Source: DASRDR01 sp035550795
GTDB lineage: Bacteria > Methylomirabilota > Methylomirabilia > Rokubacteriales > DASRDR01
NCBI GenBank assembly: GCA_035550795.1
Contig: DASZOL010000050.1
Coordinates: 1 to 64,000, forward strand
Direction of reading: 5' to 3'
DNA length: 64,000 bases
Of this stretch, positions 42,216 to 51,517 are shown one piece after another (the first letter of the stretch is position 1; each line of letters starts with the position of its first letter). The translations under genes were made by a program, and so were the position numbers. Below the pieces are notes generated by a model. That model did no database searches. It was given only the letters and a program-made list of their open reading frames with translations, and was not told the DNA's origin.

Positions 42216-42746
42216 ATGACCGAGACAGCGAATCACCGGAAAGTGGTCGCCCGGTATCTCGACGGGCGGCTGGTGAAGGGCTACACGTTCGACTTCGGTC
42301 CCTTGCAGCCCCGGTTCCATGTGTTCGCCGCGCCGAGCGCGAGCGGACCGTCCACGCAGGTGCTGGTCCGCGACCTGAAGGCGGTCTTCTTCGTCCGGGA
42401 CTTCGACGGCGATCCAACGCGGCAGGACGGCCGGCAGCTTCCCGCCCGAGACACGCCGGCCGGAGCCCACGTCGAGGTGCGTTTCCGGGACGGTGAGGTG
42501 ATGGTCGGGATGGTTGACGGCCCGACGACCGAGGTTCCGGGCTTCTTTCTGGTGCCCGCCGACTCCGGCTCGAACAACCTTCGAGCCTACGTGATCGCCG
42601 GGGCGACGCGAGCCGTGTACCCGCTCCCGGCGTTCAGCCCATCGCCGCGCCTGTCGCCGGCGGCCCAGCGGCGCGGCACGCAGACCGTCGGCGCTCCCGC
42701 CCGCCCCCTGCTTCCCGGCCGTCTCCTTTCATGGCTCACGCGGTAG
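42216..42746 (+). CDS. Conserved-looking hypothetical protein, two beta-rich modules
   Basis: The 176-residue protein has two similar beta-rich stretches: KVVARYLDGRLVKGYTFDF, leading to LKAVFFVRDF, and AHVEVRFRDGEVMVGMV, leading to FFLVPADSGSNNLRAYVI. This is the layout of small PilZ/SH3-like barrels in which a DG turn separates strands. The last 45 residues are Pro/Arg-rich and probably disordered. The ATG is preceded by GAGAGGAG. I do not know a function. It may share a transcript with the metallo-beta-lactamase gene 49 bases downstream. Confidence 0.75.
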   Translation: MTETANHRKVVARYLDGRLVKGYTFDFGPLQPRFHVFAAPSASGPSTQVLVRDLKAVFFVRDFDGDPTRQDGRQLPARDTPAGAHVEVRFRDGEVMVGMVDGPTTEVPGFFLVPADSGSNNLRAYVIAGATRAVYPLPAFSPSPRLSPAAQRRGTQTVGAPARPLLPGRLLSWLTR

Positions 42747-42795
42747 ACTGAGCGGCGGCCCGATCCGGGCCCACTCGATGGGACGGGGGTGACGC

Positions 42796-43551
42796 GTGTA
42801 CCAGGTCTATGCGCTGAAGTGCGGGGAGCGGGACACCACGGCGTGCGAGTTCTTCTACCGGGAGCCGTCCCACGAGCGGATCACGCTCCACTTCTTCATC
42901 TGGCTGATCCTCGGCGGGCCGCATCCTGTCCTCGTGGACACCGGGTTCGGGGAGGACGATGCGGCGGCGCGGGGGCTGCGCGGGTACGTGAGCCCGGCGT
43001 CGATGGTGGCGCGGCTCGGCGTTCGGGCGGAGGAGATTCCCGTTTCGCTGATCACCCATCTTCACTGGGATCACTGGGCCGGGTACAAGCACTTCCCGGG
43101 CGCCGAGTTCTGGATCCAGCGGGACGAGGTCGCGTTCTGGACCGGGGTCGTCGCGCGCTACGACGCGTACCGGATGTCGGCCAGCCCCGGGGCCCTGGCC
43201 GACCTGGTCCGGCTCAACTATGCGAACCGCGTTCGCCTGGTCGAGGGCGAGCGGGAGGTGCTGCCCGGTCTTCGCGTGCACCGGGTGGGAGGCCACACGG
43301 CCGGCCTCCAGATCGTGTCGGTGGAGACCGCCAGGGGGCGCGTCGTCCTGACGTCGGATGCGTCGCACTTCTATCGGAACGTGGAGCGCTACCAGCCCGT
43401 CCAGATCATCACGAACCTGCCGGAGATGCTCGCCGGCTTCGAGACGATCCATGGGCTGGCGGGCTCGCGGGACCGCATCGTGGCGGGCCACGACCCGGAG
43501 GTCGCGACCCGCTTCGAGGCCCTCGAGCCGGGCATCATTCGTATCGCCTGA
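42796..43551 (+). CDS. Metallo-beta-lactamase fold hydrolase, N-acyl homoserine lactonase-like
   Basis: The 251-residue protein has the full binuclear zinc site: HLHWDH, His in GGHTAG, Asp in TSDASHF and the terminal His in AGHDP. The arrangement and length match the AttM/AiiA lactonase branch of the fold. Quorum-signal lactonase or another lactone hydrolase is the best guess, but activity cannot be concluded from the motif. The GTG start at 42796 follows GGGGGTGA. The stop codon lies inside the first copy of a 21-base tandem repeat. Confidence 0.87.
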   Translation: MYQVYALKCGERDTTACEFFYREPSHERITLHFFIWLILGGPHPVLVDTGFGEDDAAARGLRGYVSPASMVARLGVRAEEIPVSLITHLHWDHWAGYKHFPGAEFWIQRDEVAFWTGVVARYDAYRMSASPGALADLVRLNYANRVRLVEGEREVLPGLRVHRVGGHTAGLQIVSVETARGRVVLTSDASHFYRNVERYQPVQIITNLPEMLAGFETIHGLAGSRDRIVAGHDPEVATRFEALEPGIIRIA

Positions 43552-43603
43552 CGGCGTGGGCGTATCGCCTGACGGCGTGGGCGTGTCGCCTGACGGCGTG
43601 GGC
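43541..43603. repeat. 21-base tandem repeat, three copies, at a gene 3' end
   Basis: Copies lie at 43541-43561, 43562-43582 and 43583-43603; the first two are identical and the third differs by one base (A to G). Each copy holds CGCC-TGAC-GGCG, a 4-base stem-loop, and a TGA in frame with the lactonase-like gene. The array begins within its last codons and fills most of the space before the convergent NDH-2-like gene. Confidence 0.9.
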
Positions 43604-43637
43604 GTATGTGGGGGCCTCACCGGGCCGGAGCCCGGGG

Positions 43638-44951
43638 CTACCGGAGGCGTGGCGGGGGGGCGCCGGTGATCAGGCGCGCCCCGCGCCGGAACGTGACGTA
43701 GGAGTACGCCCACTGGAAGATCACGAGCGCCCGGTTGCGGAAGCCGATCAGGAACGCGATGTGGATCGCCAGCCATGCGATCCAGGCCGGGAATCCCCAG
43801 AGCTTGATTCCCCCTGCGAGCTCGCCCACCGCCTTGCCGCGGCCGATCGTGGCGAAGCTGCCCTTGTCGCGGTAGCGGAACGCCCGCCGAGGCCGGCCGG
43901 CGATGGTCGCCCGGATGCTGCGTCCCACGTGGCGGCCCATCTGGATGGCCGCGGGGGCCACACCCGGCACGAGCGCGCCATCCTGCTCGACGGCCGCCAG
44001 GTCGCCGATCACGTAGACGTCGTCGTGACCGGGGATCGTGAGGTCCGGGTTCACGCGCACCCGGCCGGCGCGATCGAGCGGGACGCCGAGGGTCCGGGAG
44101 ATCGACGACGCGGCCACCCCGGCGGCCCAGACGACGGTCCGCGCGAGGATCCGCTCCTGGCCGAGATGGACGCCGGACGCGTCGATCCCGGTCACGCGCG
44201 CGCTCGTCCAGACCTCGACGCCCAGCCGCTCGAGCTGCTTCTGGGCCCTGGCAGAGAGGTCCTCGGCATAGGGCGGGAGCACGCGCGGCACTCCCTCGAT
44301 CAGGAGGATGCGCGCGTGGCTGGGATCGATGTGCTGGAACTCCCGCGAGAGCGCCTGGCGCGAGATCTCGGCCAGGGCGCCGGCCATCTCGACCCCCGTG
44401 GGCCCGCCGCCGATGATGACGAACGTCATCCACTCCCGGCGGCGCTCGGGATCGCCCTCACGCTCGGCCATCTCGTAGGCCAGGAGCACGCGCCGCCGGA
44501 TGTCGAGCGCATCCTCGATGCTCTTGAGGCCCGGCGCGAAAGACGCCCACTCGTCGTGGCCGAAGTAGGAGTGGGTGGCGCCGGTCGCGAGCACGAGGTA
44601 GTCGTACGCGAGCTCCCCGTCGGAGAGCGTGAGCTTCTTCGCCGCGACGTCGACCGCCACGGCCTCGGCAAGCACGACCGAGACGTTCGCCCACCCCCGG
44701 AACACGCTCCGGATCGGCGCCGCGATGTCGGCGGGGTTCAACGCTGCGGTGGCCACCTGATAGAGCAGCGGCTGGAAGAGATGATGGTTTCGCCGGTCCA
44801 CGATGGTGACGTGGACGGCGGCGTCTCCGATCGCGCGGGTGGCGTAGAGACCGCCGAAGCCGCCTCCCACGATCACGACCTCGGGGCGCGCCCTGCTCAC
44901 GGTCTCGATCCGGCGCCGCGGCGCTCGGCCGCCAGCGCGCGGCGCGGGCAT
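43638..44951 (-). CDS. NDH-2-like NAD(P)/FAD-dependent dehydrogenase
   Basis: The protein of 437 residues is a type II NADH dehydrogenase relative. The FAD-binding fingerprint is VVIVGGGFGGLYA, the NADH-binding one IIGGGPTGVEMAGAL, and a late VYVIGDLAAVEQDG contacts the flavin. The C-terminal WIAWLAIHIAFLIGF helix should anchor it to the membrane. It would pass electrons from NADH to quinone without pumping protons. The start may be ATG at 44951 or GTG at 44900, just before the first strand. The many dehydrogenases in the window would supply NADH to such an enzyme. Confidence 0.88.
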   Translation of the reverse strand: MPAPRAGGRAPRRRIETVSRARPEVVIVGGGFGGLYATRAIGDAAVHVTIVDRRNHHLFQPLLYQVATAALNPADIAAPIRSVFRGWANVSVVLAEAVAVDVAAKKLTLSDGELAYDYLVLATGATHSYFGHDEWASFAPGLKSIEDALDIRRRVLLAYEMAEREGDPERRREWMTFVIIGGGPTGVEMAGALAEISRQALSREFQHIDPSHARILLIEGVPRVLPPYAEDLSARAQKQLERLGVEVWTSARVTGIDASGVHLGQERILARTVVWAAGVAASSISRTLGVPLDRAGRVRVNPDLTIPGHDDVYVIGDLAAVEQDGALVPGVAPAAIQMGRHVGRSIRATIAGRPRRAFRYRDKGSFATIGRGKAVGELAGGIKLWGFPAWIAWLAIHIAFLIGFRNRALVIFQWAYSYVTFRRGARLITGAPPPRLR

Positions 44952-45024
44952 CCCCGGACTGTCCGCGCGTCGACCGCTGGCGCCGTGGGCCCACCCTCTC
45001 CGCCCGGATCGTCCGGGCCGGTGA

Positions 45025-46659
45025 CTACCGGTCGAGCCGCTTCGGCGTGCGGCGCGTGCTGAAGAAGCGTGGACGGGGCATCCGCCCCACCGGCACCTCG
45101 ATCAGCACGGGGCGATCCAGGGCGATCCCCTCCCGGACGAGGTCCCCGACCTCCGCCGGCTCCTTCGCGCGGAAGCCAGCGATGCCGTACGCCTCGGCGA
45201 GCCGCACGAAGTCGGGATTCGCGAGGTCGGCGCCCACGCTGCCGCCCCACGCTTCGTCGAGGTCGCGGGCGACGTTTCCGTAGGAATCGTCGTTGAAGAC
45301 GACCACCACCACCGCGATCCCGTACCGGAGTGCGGTCGAGAGCTCCTGGCTGTTGAACAGGAAGCCGCCGTCCCCGCTCACGACCACCACCGGGCGGTCC
45401 GGGCGGGCGACCTTGGCGCCGAGCGCCGTGGGGAACGCGTAGCCCAGGTTGCCCGAGTACGAGGACGTGAGGTAGGTCCGGGGCTCGTAGACGGGCCAGA
45501 ACGGGCGGGAGTGGTACCCGATCTGCGTCATGTCCCCGACCAGGATGGCGTCGGGCGGCGTTCCGGCCCGGAGGCTTCGCTGGATCGAGGCCTGGGGCTC
45601 CTGGTCGTCGGCCGCAGCCGACGCCGCCCGAACGGCATCCCGCTCCGCGCGGCGCGACGGGCGCGGCGGGCCGGCCGCGCGCAGGCGCTCGGCCAGGCGC
45701 TCCAGCGTCGCCCGGGCGTCTCCGACCAGGCCGAGCGTGCGTGCGTGGTTGCGGCCGACCTCGTCCGGGTCCGCGTCGACCTGGATCACCAGCTGGGCCG
45801 GCTGAAGGGCCGCCGTCGCCAAGCGCGTTCCCACCGCCAGGACGACGTCCGCGCGGTCGAGGTGCAAGCGGAGCGGCGACGCGGGCCAGAGGGCGGCCCC
45901 CAGGGAGAGGTCGCTCGCGTCGCTCAGCGCGCCCTTGCCCTCGGCGGTCATGATGACGCCGGCCTGGAGGTGCTCGGCCACGGCGCGGAGCGCGTCGTGC
46001 GCGCCCGACAGGTTGACCCCGCCGCCGGCCATGATCACCGGGTCGCGTGCCGCGTGGAGGAGCTCCGCCGCCCGCGCGAGCTCCGCGGCCGCGGTCGCCG
46101 GGCGATCGGGCGGGGCCGGATCGAGCAGGGTCACGTCACCCTCGTCCTCCAGCGTTTCGGGCGGGACGTCGACGACGACCGGGCGCGGTCGCCCGCTTCG
46201 AAGCTGGCGCCCGGCCTCGCGGATCGCGGCCGGGATCTCCGCGATCTCCAGCACCCGCGTCCGCCACTTCGTGACCGGCGCGATGGCGTCCAGCTGGTCG
46301 TTCACCTCGTGGAGGAGGCCGATGTTCCGGCCGATCTTGCTCTTGGGGATCTGTCCCGCGATCAGGAGGACGGGCGACGACGCCGAGTACGCGGTGGAAA
46401 GGCCTGCGGAGGCGTTGAGGAGGCCCGGCCCCGGCACCACGAGGGCGACGCCGAAGTCACCGCCGCCGGCTCGCGCGTAGCCGTCGGCCATGTACGTCGT
46501 GGCCTGCTCGTGCCGGGTGGCGATCAAGCGCATGCGCGGCTCGTCGCGGAGGGCGGCCATGGCGCCGTAGAGCTGGACCCCGGGGAGCCCGAAGATCACG
46601 CCGACGCCCTCGCGGCGGAGCGAGGCCACCAGGGCCTGCCCGCCAGTCATTCGCGCCAT
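45025..46659 (-). CDS. Thiamine diphosphate-dependent enzyme, acetolactate synthase-like
   Basis: The 544-residue protein has the three-domain layout of the ThDP enzymes. The activating Glu is in ATRHEQATTYMADGYAR, and the diphosphate motif runs from VSGDGGFLF to VFNDDSYGN. It is somewhat shorter than IlvB-type acetolactate synthases, and no regulatory subunit gene is next to it, so a biosynthetic role is doubtful. Relatives include benzoylformate decarboxylase, glyoxylate carboligase and oxalyl-CoA decarboxylase. The ATG follows GGAGAC. Confidence 0.87.
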   Translation of the reverse strand: MARMTGGQALVASLRREGVGVIFGLPGVQLYGAMAALRDEPRMRLIATRHEQATTYMADGYARAGGGDFGVALVVPGPGLLNASAGLSTAYSASSPVLLIAGQIPKSKIGRNIGLLHEVNDQLDAIAPVTKWRTRVLEIAEIPAAIREAGRQLRSGRPRPVVVDVPPETLEDEGDVTLLDPAPPDRPATAAAELARAAELLHAARDPVIMAGGGVNLSGAHDALRAVAEHLQAGVIMTAEGKGALSDASDLSLGAALWPASPLRLHLDRADVVLAVGTRLATAALQPAQLVIQVDADPDEVGRNHARTLGLVGDARATLERLAERLRAAGPPRPSRRAERDAVRAASAAADDQEPQASIQRSLRAGTPPDAILVGDMTQIGYHSRPFWPVYEPRTYLTSSYSGNLGYAFPTALGAKVARPDRPVVVVSGDGGFLFNSQELSTALRYGIAVVVVVFNDDSYGNVARDLDEAWGGSVGADLANPDFVRLAEAYGIAGFRAKEPAEVGDLVREGIALDRPVLIEVPVGRMPRPRFFSTRRTPKRLDR

Positions 46660-46687
46660 CAGCCGTCTCCCTCCGGCGCGCGACGTG

Positions 46688-47674
46688 TCACGCCGGGACC
46701 GCCTCGAGGACCGGGGCGTCGCCGCGCTCCGACCGCGTCCAGTATCGCTGGAAGATCTCCCAGACCTCGTCCGCCGCCCGGGCCGCGAAGAGGGCGGCGC
46801 GACACTCGCACGCCCGGCCCAGGCCCTCGGTGTACCAGGCGAGGTGCTTCTTGAGCTGGACCAGGGTGTGCCTCTCGGAGCAGTGCTCCTTGATCAGGGT
46901 GACGTGGCGCGCGATGACGCGCTCCCGGTACGCCCGCCGGGCCGCCGGCAGGAGCGCCTCGTAGGCCGGGTCGAACACCCACGGCCGCCCGAGGGCGCCG
47001 CGCCCGATCATGACGGACCGGCAGCCGGTCTCCGCGATCATGCGCCGCGCGTCGGCCATCGAGCGGACGTCGCCGTTGCCGGTTACCGGGATGCGGACCG
47101 CGTCGACGACCTCGGCGATGATGGTCCACGGGGCCTTTCCGGTGAACTGCTGGGACCGGGTTCGCGGGTGGACGGTGATCCCGTCGACCCCCTCGGTCTC
47201 GGCCATCCGGGCGACCTCGACGGCGTTGAGATGCGCGTCATCCCAGCCGCCGCGAATCTTGATCGTCAGGGGCACCCGGACTGCCCGCCGCATGGCGCGG
47301 AGGATCTCCGCGGCCGCTGGGACGTCCCGCATGAGCGCCGCGCCCTTGCCCTTGCCGGTGATCTTCTGGACCGGGCAACCCATGTTCAGGTCCACCACGT
47401 CGGCCCCCAGGCTCTCGCAGCGCTCGGCGGCGGCGGCGAGGGCTTCCGGGCTCTTCCCGAGGAGCTGCATCGCGAGGGGCCGCTCGGCCGGGTAGTACGC
47501 GGACGCGGTGGCGGCGTGGGGGGTCTCGAAGAGAAGCGAGGCCGCGTCCATCTCCTCGGTGGTGGTGAGACCGCTCCCGCACTCGCGCGCCACGAGACGG
47601 AAGGGCGCGTTGGTCGCGCCGGCCATGGGGGCCAGCCGCGCCAGCCCCCAGACGTCCACGTCGCCGATTTTCAT
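46688..47674 (-). CDS. dus: tRNA-dihydrouridine synthase
   Basis: The 328-residue protein is an FMN-dependent TIM-barrel Dus enzyme that reduces uridines in the tRNA D-loop. Features are LAPMAGATNAPFR, the catalytic Cys in NMGCPVQKITGKGKGAALM, VKIRGGWDD-like strand TIKIRGGWDD, ITVHPRTRSQ, and VTGNGDVRS. The pattern is DusB-like. It is a housekeeping gene that ends 28 bases before the ThDP enzyme start. In many bacteria dusB lies beside fis, which is absent here. Confidence 0.92.
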   Translation of the reverse strand: MKIGDVDVWGLARLAPMAGATNAPFRLVARECGSGLTTTEEMDAASLLFETPHAATASAYYPAERPLAMQLLGKSPEALAAAAERCESLGADVVDLNMGCPVQKITGKGKGAALMRDVPAAAEILRAMRRAVRVPLTIKIRGGWDDAHLNAVEVARMAETEGVDGITVHPRTRSQQFTGKAPWTIIAEVVDAVRIPVTGNGDVRSMADARRMIAETGCRSVMIGRGALGRPWVFDPAYEALLPAARRAYRERVIARHVTLIKEHCSERHTLVQLKKHLAWYTEGLGRACECRAALFAARAADEVWEIFQRYWTRSERGDAPVLEAVPA

Positions 47675-47727
47675 CCTCACGATTCTCTCGGAGGACGGCG
47701 GCCGGCGCAAGCGGCCGCGCGCCTTCG

Positions 47728-49281
47728 TCAGCGGCAGCGGCCCGCCCCCTCGGGGTAGAGGATGTAGTGGACGCGGCGGACGCGCCGCGGGTCGAAGCGA
47801 AGAGGCGCCTCGATCACGCCGGGGCGGTCCGAGCCCGTGAGCGGCACGTCCAGCGCCGCGGCCAGCGCCTGGACATCCTCGGGCACCTCGGTCACGCCGT
47901 GGCTGTCCCGGCCATGGCGATCCCAGACGAGGAGACACTGGCCGCCGCCCGTGGCGGGCGGCTGGAACTCCGGGTATTCCGTGTGCAGCACGCGCGAGTC
48001 CGGGAATCGGACGGCGAGGTTCCCGGCGAGCGAGCCGAATCCCGCGACGATCGTGCCGCGCGCGAAGCCGGCGTCGGCAAGCCCGGACGCGATCGCGTCG
48101 TACGGCTCATTCATCCGGTACGGCCGGTGGAACAGGCTCGCGCCCACCACGCGAACGGACAGGCCGCCGACGATGACGATCTCGGCGAGGGCCAGCAAGA
48201 CTGCGAACGCCGTCATGCGCGCGCTCGGGACGCCGTGCCGCTCGAAGCGCCAGAGTCCGTAGAGCGGCGCCAGGAAGAACGCCGGGATGAGCCAGCGAGC
48301 CTTCAGGAAGCCCAGGCCGCCGGCGAGCGCGGCTGTCGTGAGCAGGGCGAGCATCCAGAGGAGGAGCCATCCGAGGAGCCGGCCACCGGCCGGGCCCGCG
48401 TCCCCCGTCGGGAGACGGCGGTACGCCGACGGGAAGCACGCGGCCAGGGCGATCCCCACTGGCGCCAGGTAGTAGGTGGCGACGCGGGCGATGTAGAGGA
48501 GGCCCGCGCCGGCTTCGCCCGGCCACTCGTTATCCTCGATCCGGACCTCGCGCGCGTAGAGGCGGCCGAGGTCGTGGTCCTGGCCCAGGAGCCAGAGCGC
48601 GAAGGGGAGGACCAGCGCCGTCGCGGCCAGCCCGGTGACCAGGATCCCGCGATTGAGCAGGCGCGCCCGATAGCGACCCACGGTCAGCGCGGCCAGGCCG
48701 AGCCCGGCGAGGAAGAGGACGTACGTGAACTTCGACAGGAGGCCGAGCCCGACGGCGAGCCCCAGCACCGCATACGCCCGCCCGCCGGGGGCCTCCCCGA
48801 CCCGGATCAGAGCGTAGACCGTGCCGGCGCAGGCGGCGAGGACGGTGACGCTGTGGGTCAGCGCCTCGTGAACCGTCCAGCTGATCGGCACCATCAGGAG
48901 GAACGAGAAGGTGCCGAGCGTCGCGAGCCGCGGGTCGACCAGGATTCGCCGCGCGGTCAGGTACAAAAGCCAGAAGGCGAGCACGAGCACCGCGTACTTG
49001 AGGACGGTCAGCGCGACGAGCCCAGGACCAAGCAGACGGAAGGCACTCCAGACCAGCCAGTTGTAGAGAGGCGGCTGGCGCGCCTGATACCCCCACTGGA
49101 GGCTCTGGGCGAGCACCGACTCACGCGCGTCGTCCGCCGTGAGAACCGGCGAGAGCGCGAGCCGGAGCAGCGCGTGGAAGCCTGCCCACGCGAGCAGCAG
49201 CGCCAGCGTTCCGCGGGGATGCGCGACGCACGCCCACCGCGCGCCGTCCGGCGCGGCGGGAACCGTGAGCCGCGTCGTCAC
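47728..49281 (-). CDS. GT39-like membrane glycosyltransferase (PMT/ArnT type)
   Basis: The 517-residue protein has about a dozen predicted membrane helices and the GT39/ArnT-type DDAR motif (LTADDARES) in the first periplasmic loop. QARQPPLYNWLVW follows, typical of the family. It would transfer a sugar from a polyprenyl-phosphate donor to a lipid or protein at the outer face of the membrane. The GTG start sits 6 bases after a TAGGCT element at 49288-49293, so the message may be leaderless. Confidence 0.88.
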   Translation of the reverse strand: MTTRLTVPAAPDGARWACVAHPRGTLALLLAWAGFHALLRLALSPVLTADDARESVLAQSLQWGYQARQPPLYNWLVWSAFRLLGPGLVALTVLKYAVLVLAFWLLYLTARRILVDPRLATLGTFSFLLMVPISWTVHEALTHSVTVLAACAGTVYALIRVGEAPGGRAYAVLGLAVGLGLLSKFTYVLFLAGLGLAALTVGRYRARLLNRGILVTGLAATALVLPFALWLLGQDHDLGRLYAREVRIEDNEWPGEAGAGLLYIARVATYYLAPVGIALAACFPSAYRRLPTGDAGPAGGRLLGWLLLWMLALLTTAALAGGLGFLKARWLIPAFFLAPLYGLWRFERHGVPSARMTAFAVLLALAEIVIVGGLSVRVVGASLFHRPYRMNEPYDAIASGLADAGFARGTIVAGFGSLAGNLAVRFPDSRVLHTEYPEFQPPATGGGQCLLVWDRHGRDSHGVTEVPEDVQALAAALDVPLTGSDRPGVIEAPLRFDPRRVRRVHYILYPEGAGRCR

Positions 49282-49342
49282 GGCGAGAGCCTATGCGATG
49301 CGTCCGCACGGCACAAGCGCCGGCGGGCTCCTGGCCAGGCTC

Positions 49343-50557
49343 TCAGCCGGCCCGGCGCCGGGCCGCCGCGCTGGCTGCGAGGAGCCGGACTGCGACCGGG
49401 ACCAGGACGACGAACGCCAGCGCCGCGTTGATACCCGTGGCGAGCGGGGCGCCGATGCCGCTGGCGAGAAACCCGATCCAGAGGCTTCCGAAGGGCTGCG
49501 TGCCGATGCAGGCCGAGAGGATGCCCATGACGCGCCCGTGCGCCCGCTCCGGCGCGGCCAGCAGAACGATCGCGCTCTGCATGGTGCCGAAACCTGAGTC
49601 GGTGGCTCCGATGGCGAGCTGGAGCGTGAGGGAGAGGGCATACGAGGGTGACCACGCGAAGGCGAGTAGCAGCAGCGCGCCGGCCAGGGAGCTGCCGGTG
49701 AAGATCCGCACGTGGCTCACCCGACCGCCGCGAGCGGCGATGACCGCCGAGGCGGCGAGCGCGCCGAGCCCCTGCGCGGCGACGAGGAGGCCGAGCGGGG
49801 CGGGGCCCACGTGGAGGACGTCGCGGGCGAATACCGGAAGCATCTGCTGGTAGGGAAAGACCAGGGTGTTCATGAGCACCGTGACGGCCAGCACGCCCAG
49901 GATGACCGGATGGCCGCGGACCTCGCGGAGCCCCGTGAGGAGACTGTCCAGCACCGGCTCCCCGCCCAGGACGCCGGGCAGAGCGACCCGACGCGCGAGC
50001 TGGCGCGTGGCGGCGAGGGCGCCGAGCGAGAGGCCCGCGAAGGCGAGGTAGCAGGCCGCCGGCCCGAGCCGGGCGAGCAGGAAGCCTCCCAGGAGGGGAC
50101 CAACCATCTTGGCCGCCTGCATCGACATGGTCTCGAGGGAGACCGCGGCCGTCAGTCGCTCACGGCCCGCGACGACGAACAGGACGGTGCGGCGCGACGG
50201 GAAGTCCAGCACCCAGGCGACCCCGAGGATGACCTCGATCGCGACGAGAACGCCGAATCCGGCGACGCCCGCGCCGAACAGAAGGGCGAGCGCCGCCGCC
50301 GCGGTGACGTTCAGGACCTGGACGGCGACCATCACGCGCACCCGCGGGAGCCGGTCGGCGAGGACGCCCGCGAACGGACCGAGGACCATCATGGGGGCGG
50401 CGCGGCAGAAGGCGGCCACGCCCACCATCAGCGGCGAGTCGGTGAGGGCCAGGGCCAGCCAGCCGAGGACCACCACATCCATCCACCGCGCGGTGCTGGC
50501 GCAGAGGCCCGTCAACCAGAGGAGCCGGTAGCGCCCGTCCCGCAGCGGCTCGAGCAC
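49343..50557 (-). CDS. MFS transporter, probable efflux carrier
   Basis: The 404-residue protein has 12 predicted membrane helices and the MFS motif GVLADRLPRVRVM between helices 2 and 3. The general type matches the MFS_3/EntS group of exporters. The substrate is unknown. The start is GTG. No regulator is adjacent. Confidence 0.9.
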   Translation of the reverse strand: MLEPLRDGRYRLLWLTGLCASTARWMDVVVLGWLALALTDSPLMVGVAAFCRAAPMMVLGPFAGVLADRLPRVRVMVAVQVLNVTAAAALALLFGAGVAGFGVLVAIEVILGVAWVLDFPSRRTVLFVVAGRERLTAAVSLETMSMQAAKMVGPLLGGFLLARLGPAACYLAFAGLSLGALAATRQLARRVALPGVLGGEPVLDSLLTGLREVRGHPVILGVLAVTVLMNTLVFPYQQMLPVFARDVLHVGPAPLGLLVAAQGLGALAASAVIAARGGRVSHVRIFTGSSLAGALLLLAFAWSPSYALSLTLQLAIGATDSGFGTMQSAIVLLAAPERAHGRVMGILSACIGTQPFGSLWIGFLASGIGAPLATGINAALAFVVLVPVAVRLLAASAAARRRAG

Positions 50558-50669
50558 GGCGCCGGTCAGGCCGTCAGGAGCTCGCCGCGGCGAGGTGGAG
50601 CGGGAGGCGTGCGGCGCGTCTGATCCCGGGCCGTGAACGTCTCACCGGACACCGCGCGCGGCCGGTGGC

Positions 50670-51410
50670 TCAGGCAGGTCGCGGCGGCAAGCCTGCGAGG
50701 AGGGCCCCATGCACCAGCGTGACCAGGGAGACGATGTCGAACACGGGGAGGCCCGTCGCACGCTGGATGTCCCGCGCGTAGGGAGGCATGTTGGTGCACT
50801 CGAGCACCAGCGCCCCGACATCCGGGTGGTCCGCCAGGAGCCGCCGCGTGACCCGCACGTGCTCCTCGCGGGCCCGGTCGACGTCCAGCTCCAGCTCGTC
50901 GTCCAGGAGCACGCGGGTGAACTCCTTCTCGTCCTCCAGGCCGGCCACGGCGAGAGGGACGTCTGACCCGATGCCGGCGCCCTGCAGGTGCTCGTCGCCG
51001 AGCGCCCGGGCGTTCACGGTCAGGATACCGACCCGCCGACCGGGCGCGAGCATCCGGTGCACCAGTGGGACCAGGAGCAGGCTCGACGTCAGCACGGGCA
51101 CGCGCACCGCTGCCCCAAGCTCCGCCTGGTACTTCACGAGAAAGCCGCAGTTGGTGGTGACGGCTCCCACGCCCTCGGCCTCCAGCTGGCGCGCGCCGTC
51201 GACGAACGCCCGCAACAAGCCGGTGGCGCCCCGCCGGACCACGAGATCTGGCGCGGCTCCGGGCACGCGGTGGTAGCGGACCGGGAACGGGAAGGTGGCG
51301 GCATGGCCCATGTCGCCCGGGATACGAGGAAAGCGCGTGTCGAGCATCAGGATGCCGACCGTGAACCCGTACTGGTTGAAGCCGCCCCGAACCCGTCCGG
51401 TCGTGGCCAT
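50670..51410 (-). CDS. Asp/Glu racemase superfamily protein
   Basis: The 246-residue protein belongs to the cofactor-independent Asp/Glu/hydantoin racemase and arylmalonate decarboxylase superfamily. Two candidate catalytic Cys are present, in TTNCGFLVKY and LECTNMPPYA, at the expected places in the two lobes. It may be a racemase, maleate isomerase or decarboxylase. The ATG at 51410 lies shortly after a predicted RNA start. The acetyltransferase gene upstream belongs to another unit. Confidence 0.85.
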   Translation of the reverse strand: MATTGRVRGGFNQYGFTVGILMLDTRFPRIPGDMGHAATFPFPVRYHRVPGAAPDLVVRRGATGLLRAFVDGARQLEAEGVGAVTTNCGFLVKYQAELGAAVRVPVLTSSLLLVPLVHRMLAPGRRVGILTVNARALGDEHLQGAGIGSDVPLAVAGLEDEKEFTRVLLDDELELDVDRAREEHVRVTRRLLADHPDVGALVLECTNMPPYARDIQRATGLPVFDIVSLVTLVHGALLAGLPPRPA

Positions 51411-51423
51411 GTGGGGTGACGGA

Positions 51424-51452
51424 ATTCTCCGTCCCCCCTCGTCTTCCGTCAA
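51424..51452 (-). promoter_or_regulatory. Promoter of the Asp/Glu racemase-family gene
   Basis: On the minus strand TTGACG (51447-51452, five of six consensus bases) and GAGAAT (51424-51429, four of six) are exactly 17 bases apart. The predicted start near 51417 gives a very short leader before the ATG at 51410. Confidence 0.6.
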
Positions 51453-51517
51453 TGCGGACCGCGGAGGCCGGGAGGCACCCTCCCCGTGAGCGTGGATGCG
51501 GGCGGTCGCCGCGACGG

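Noticed and set aside
43541..43603. CRISPR-like repeats
   Set aside because: The copies are directly adjacent with no spacers and no cas genes are nearby; it is a simple tandem repeat.
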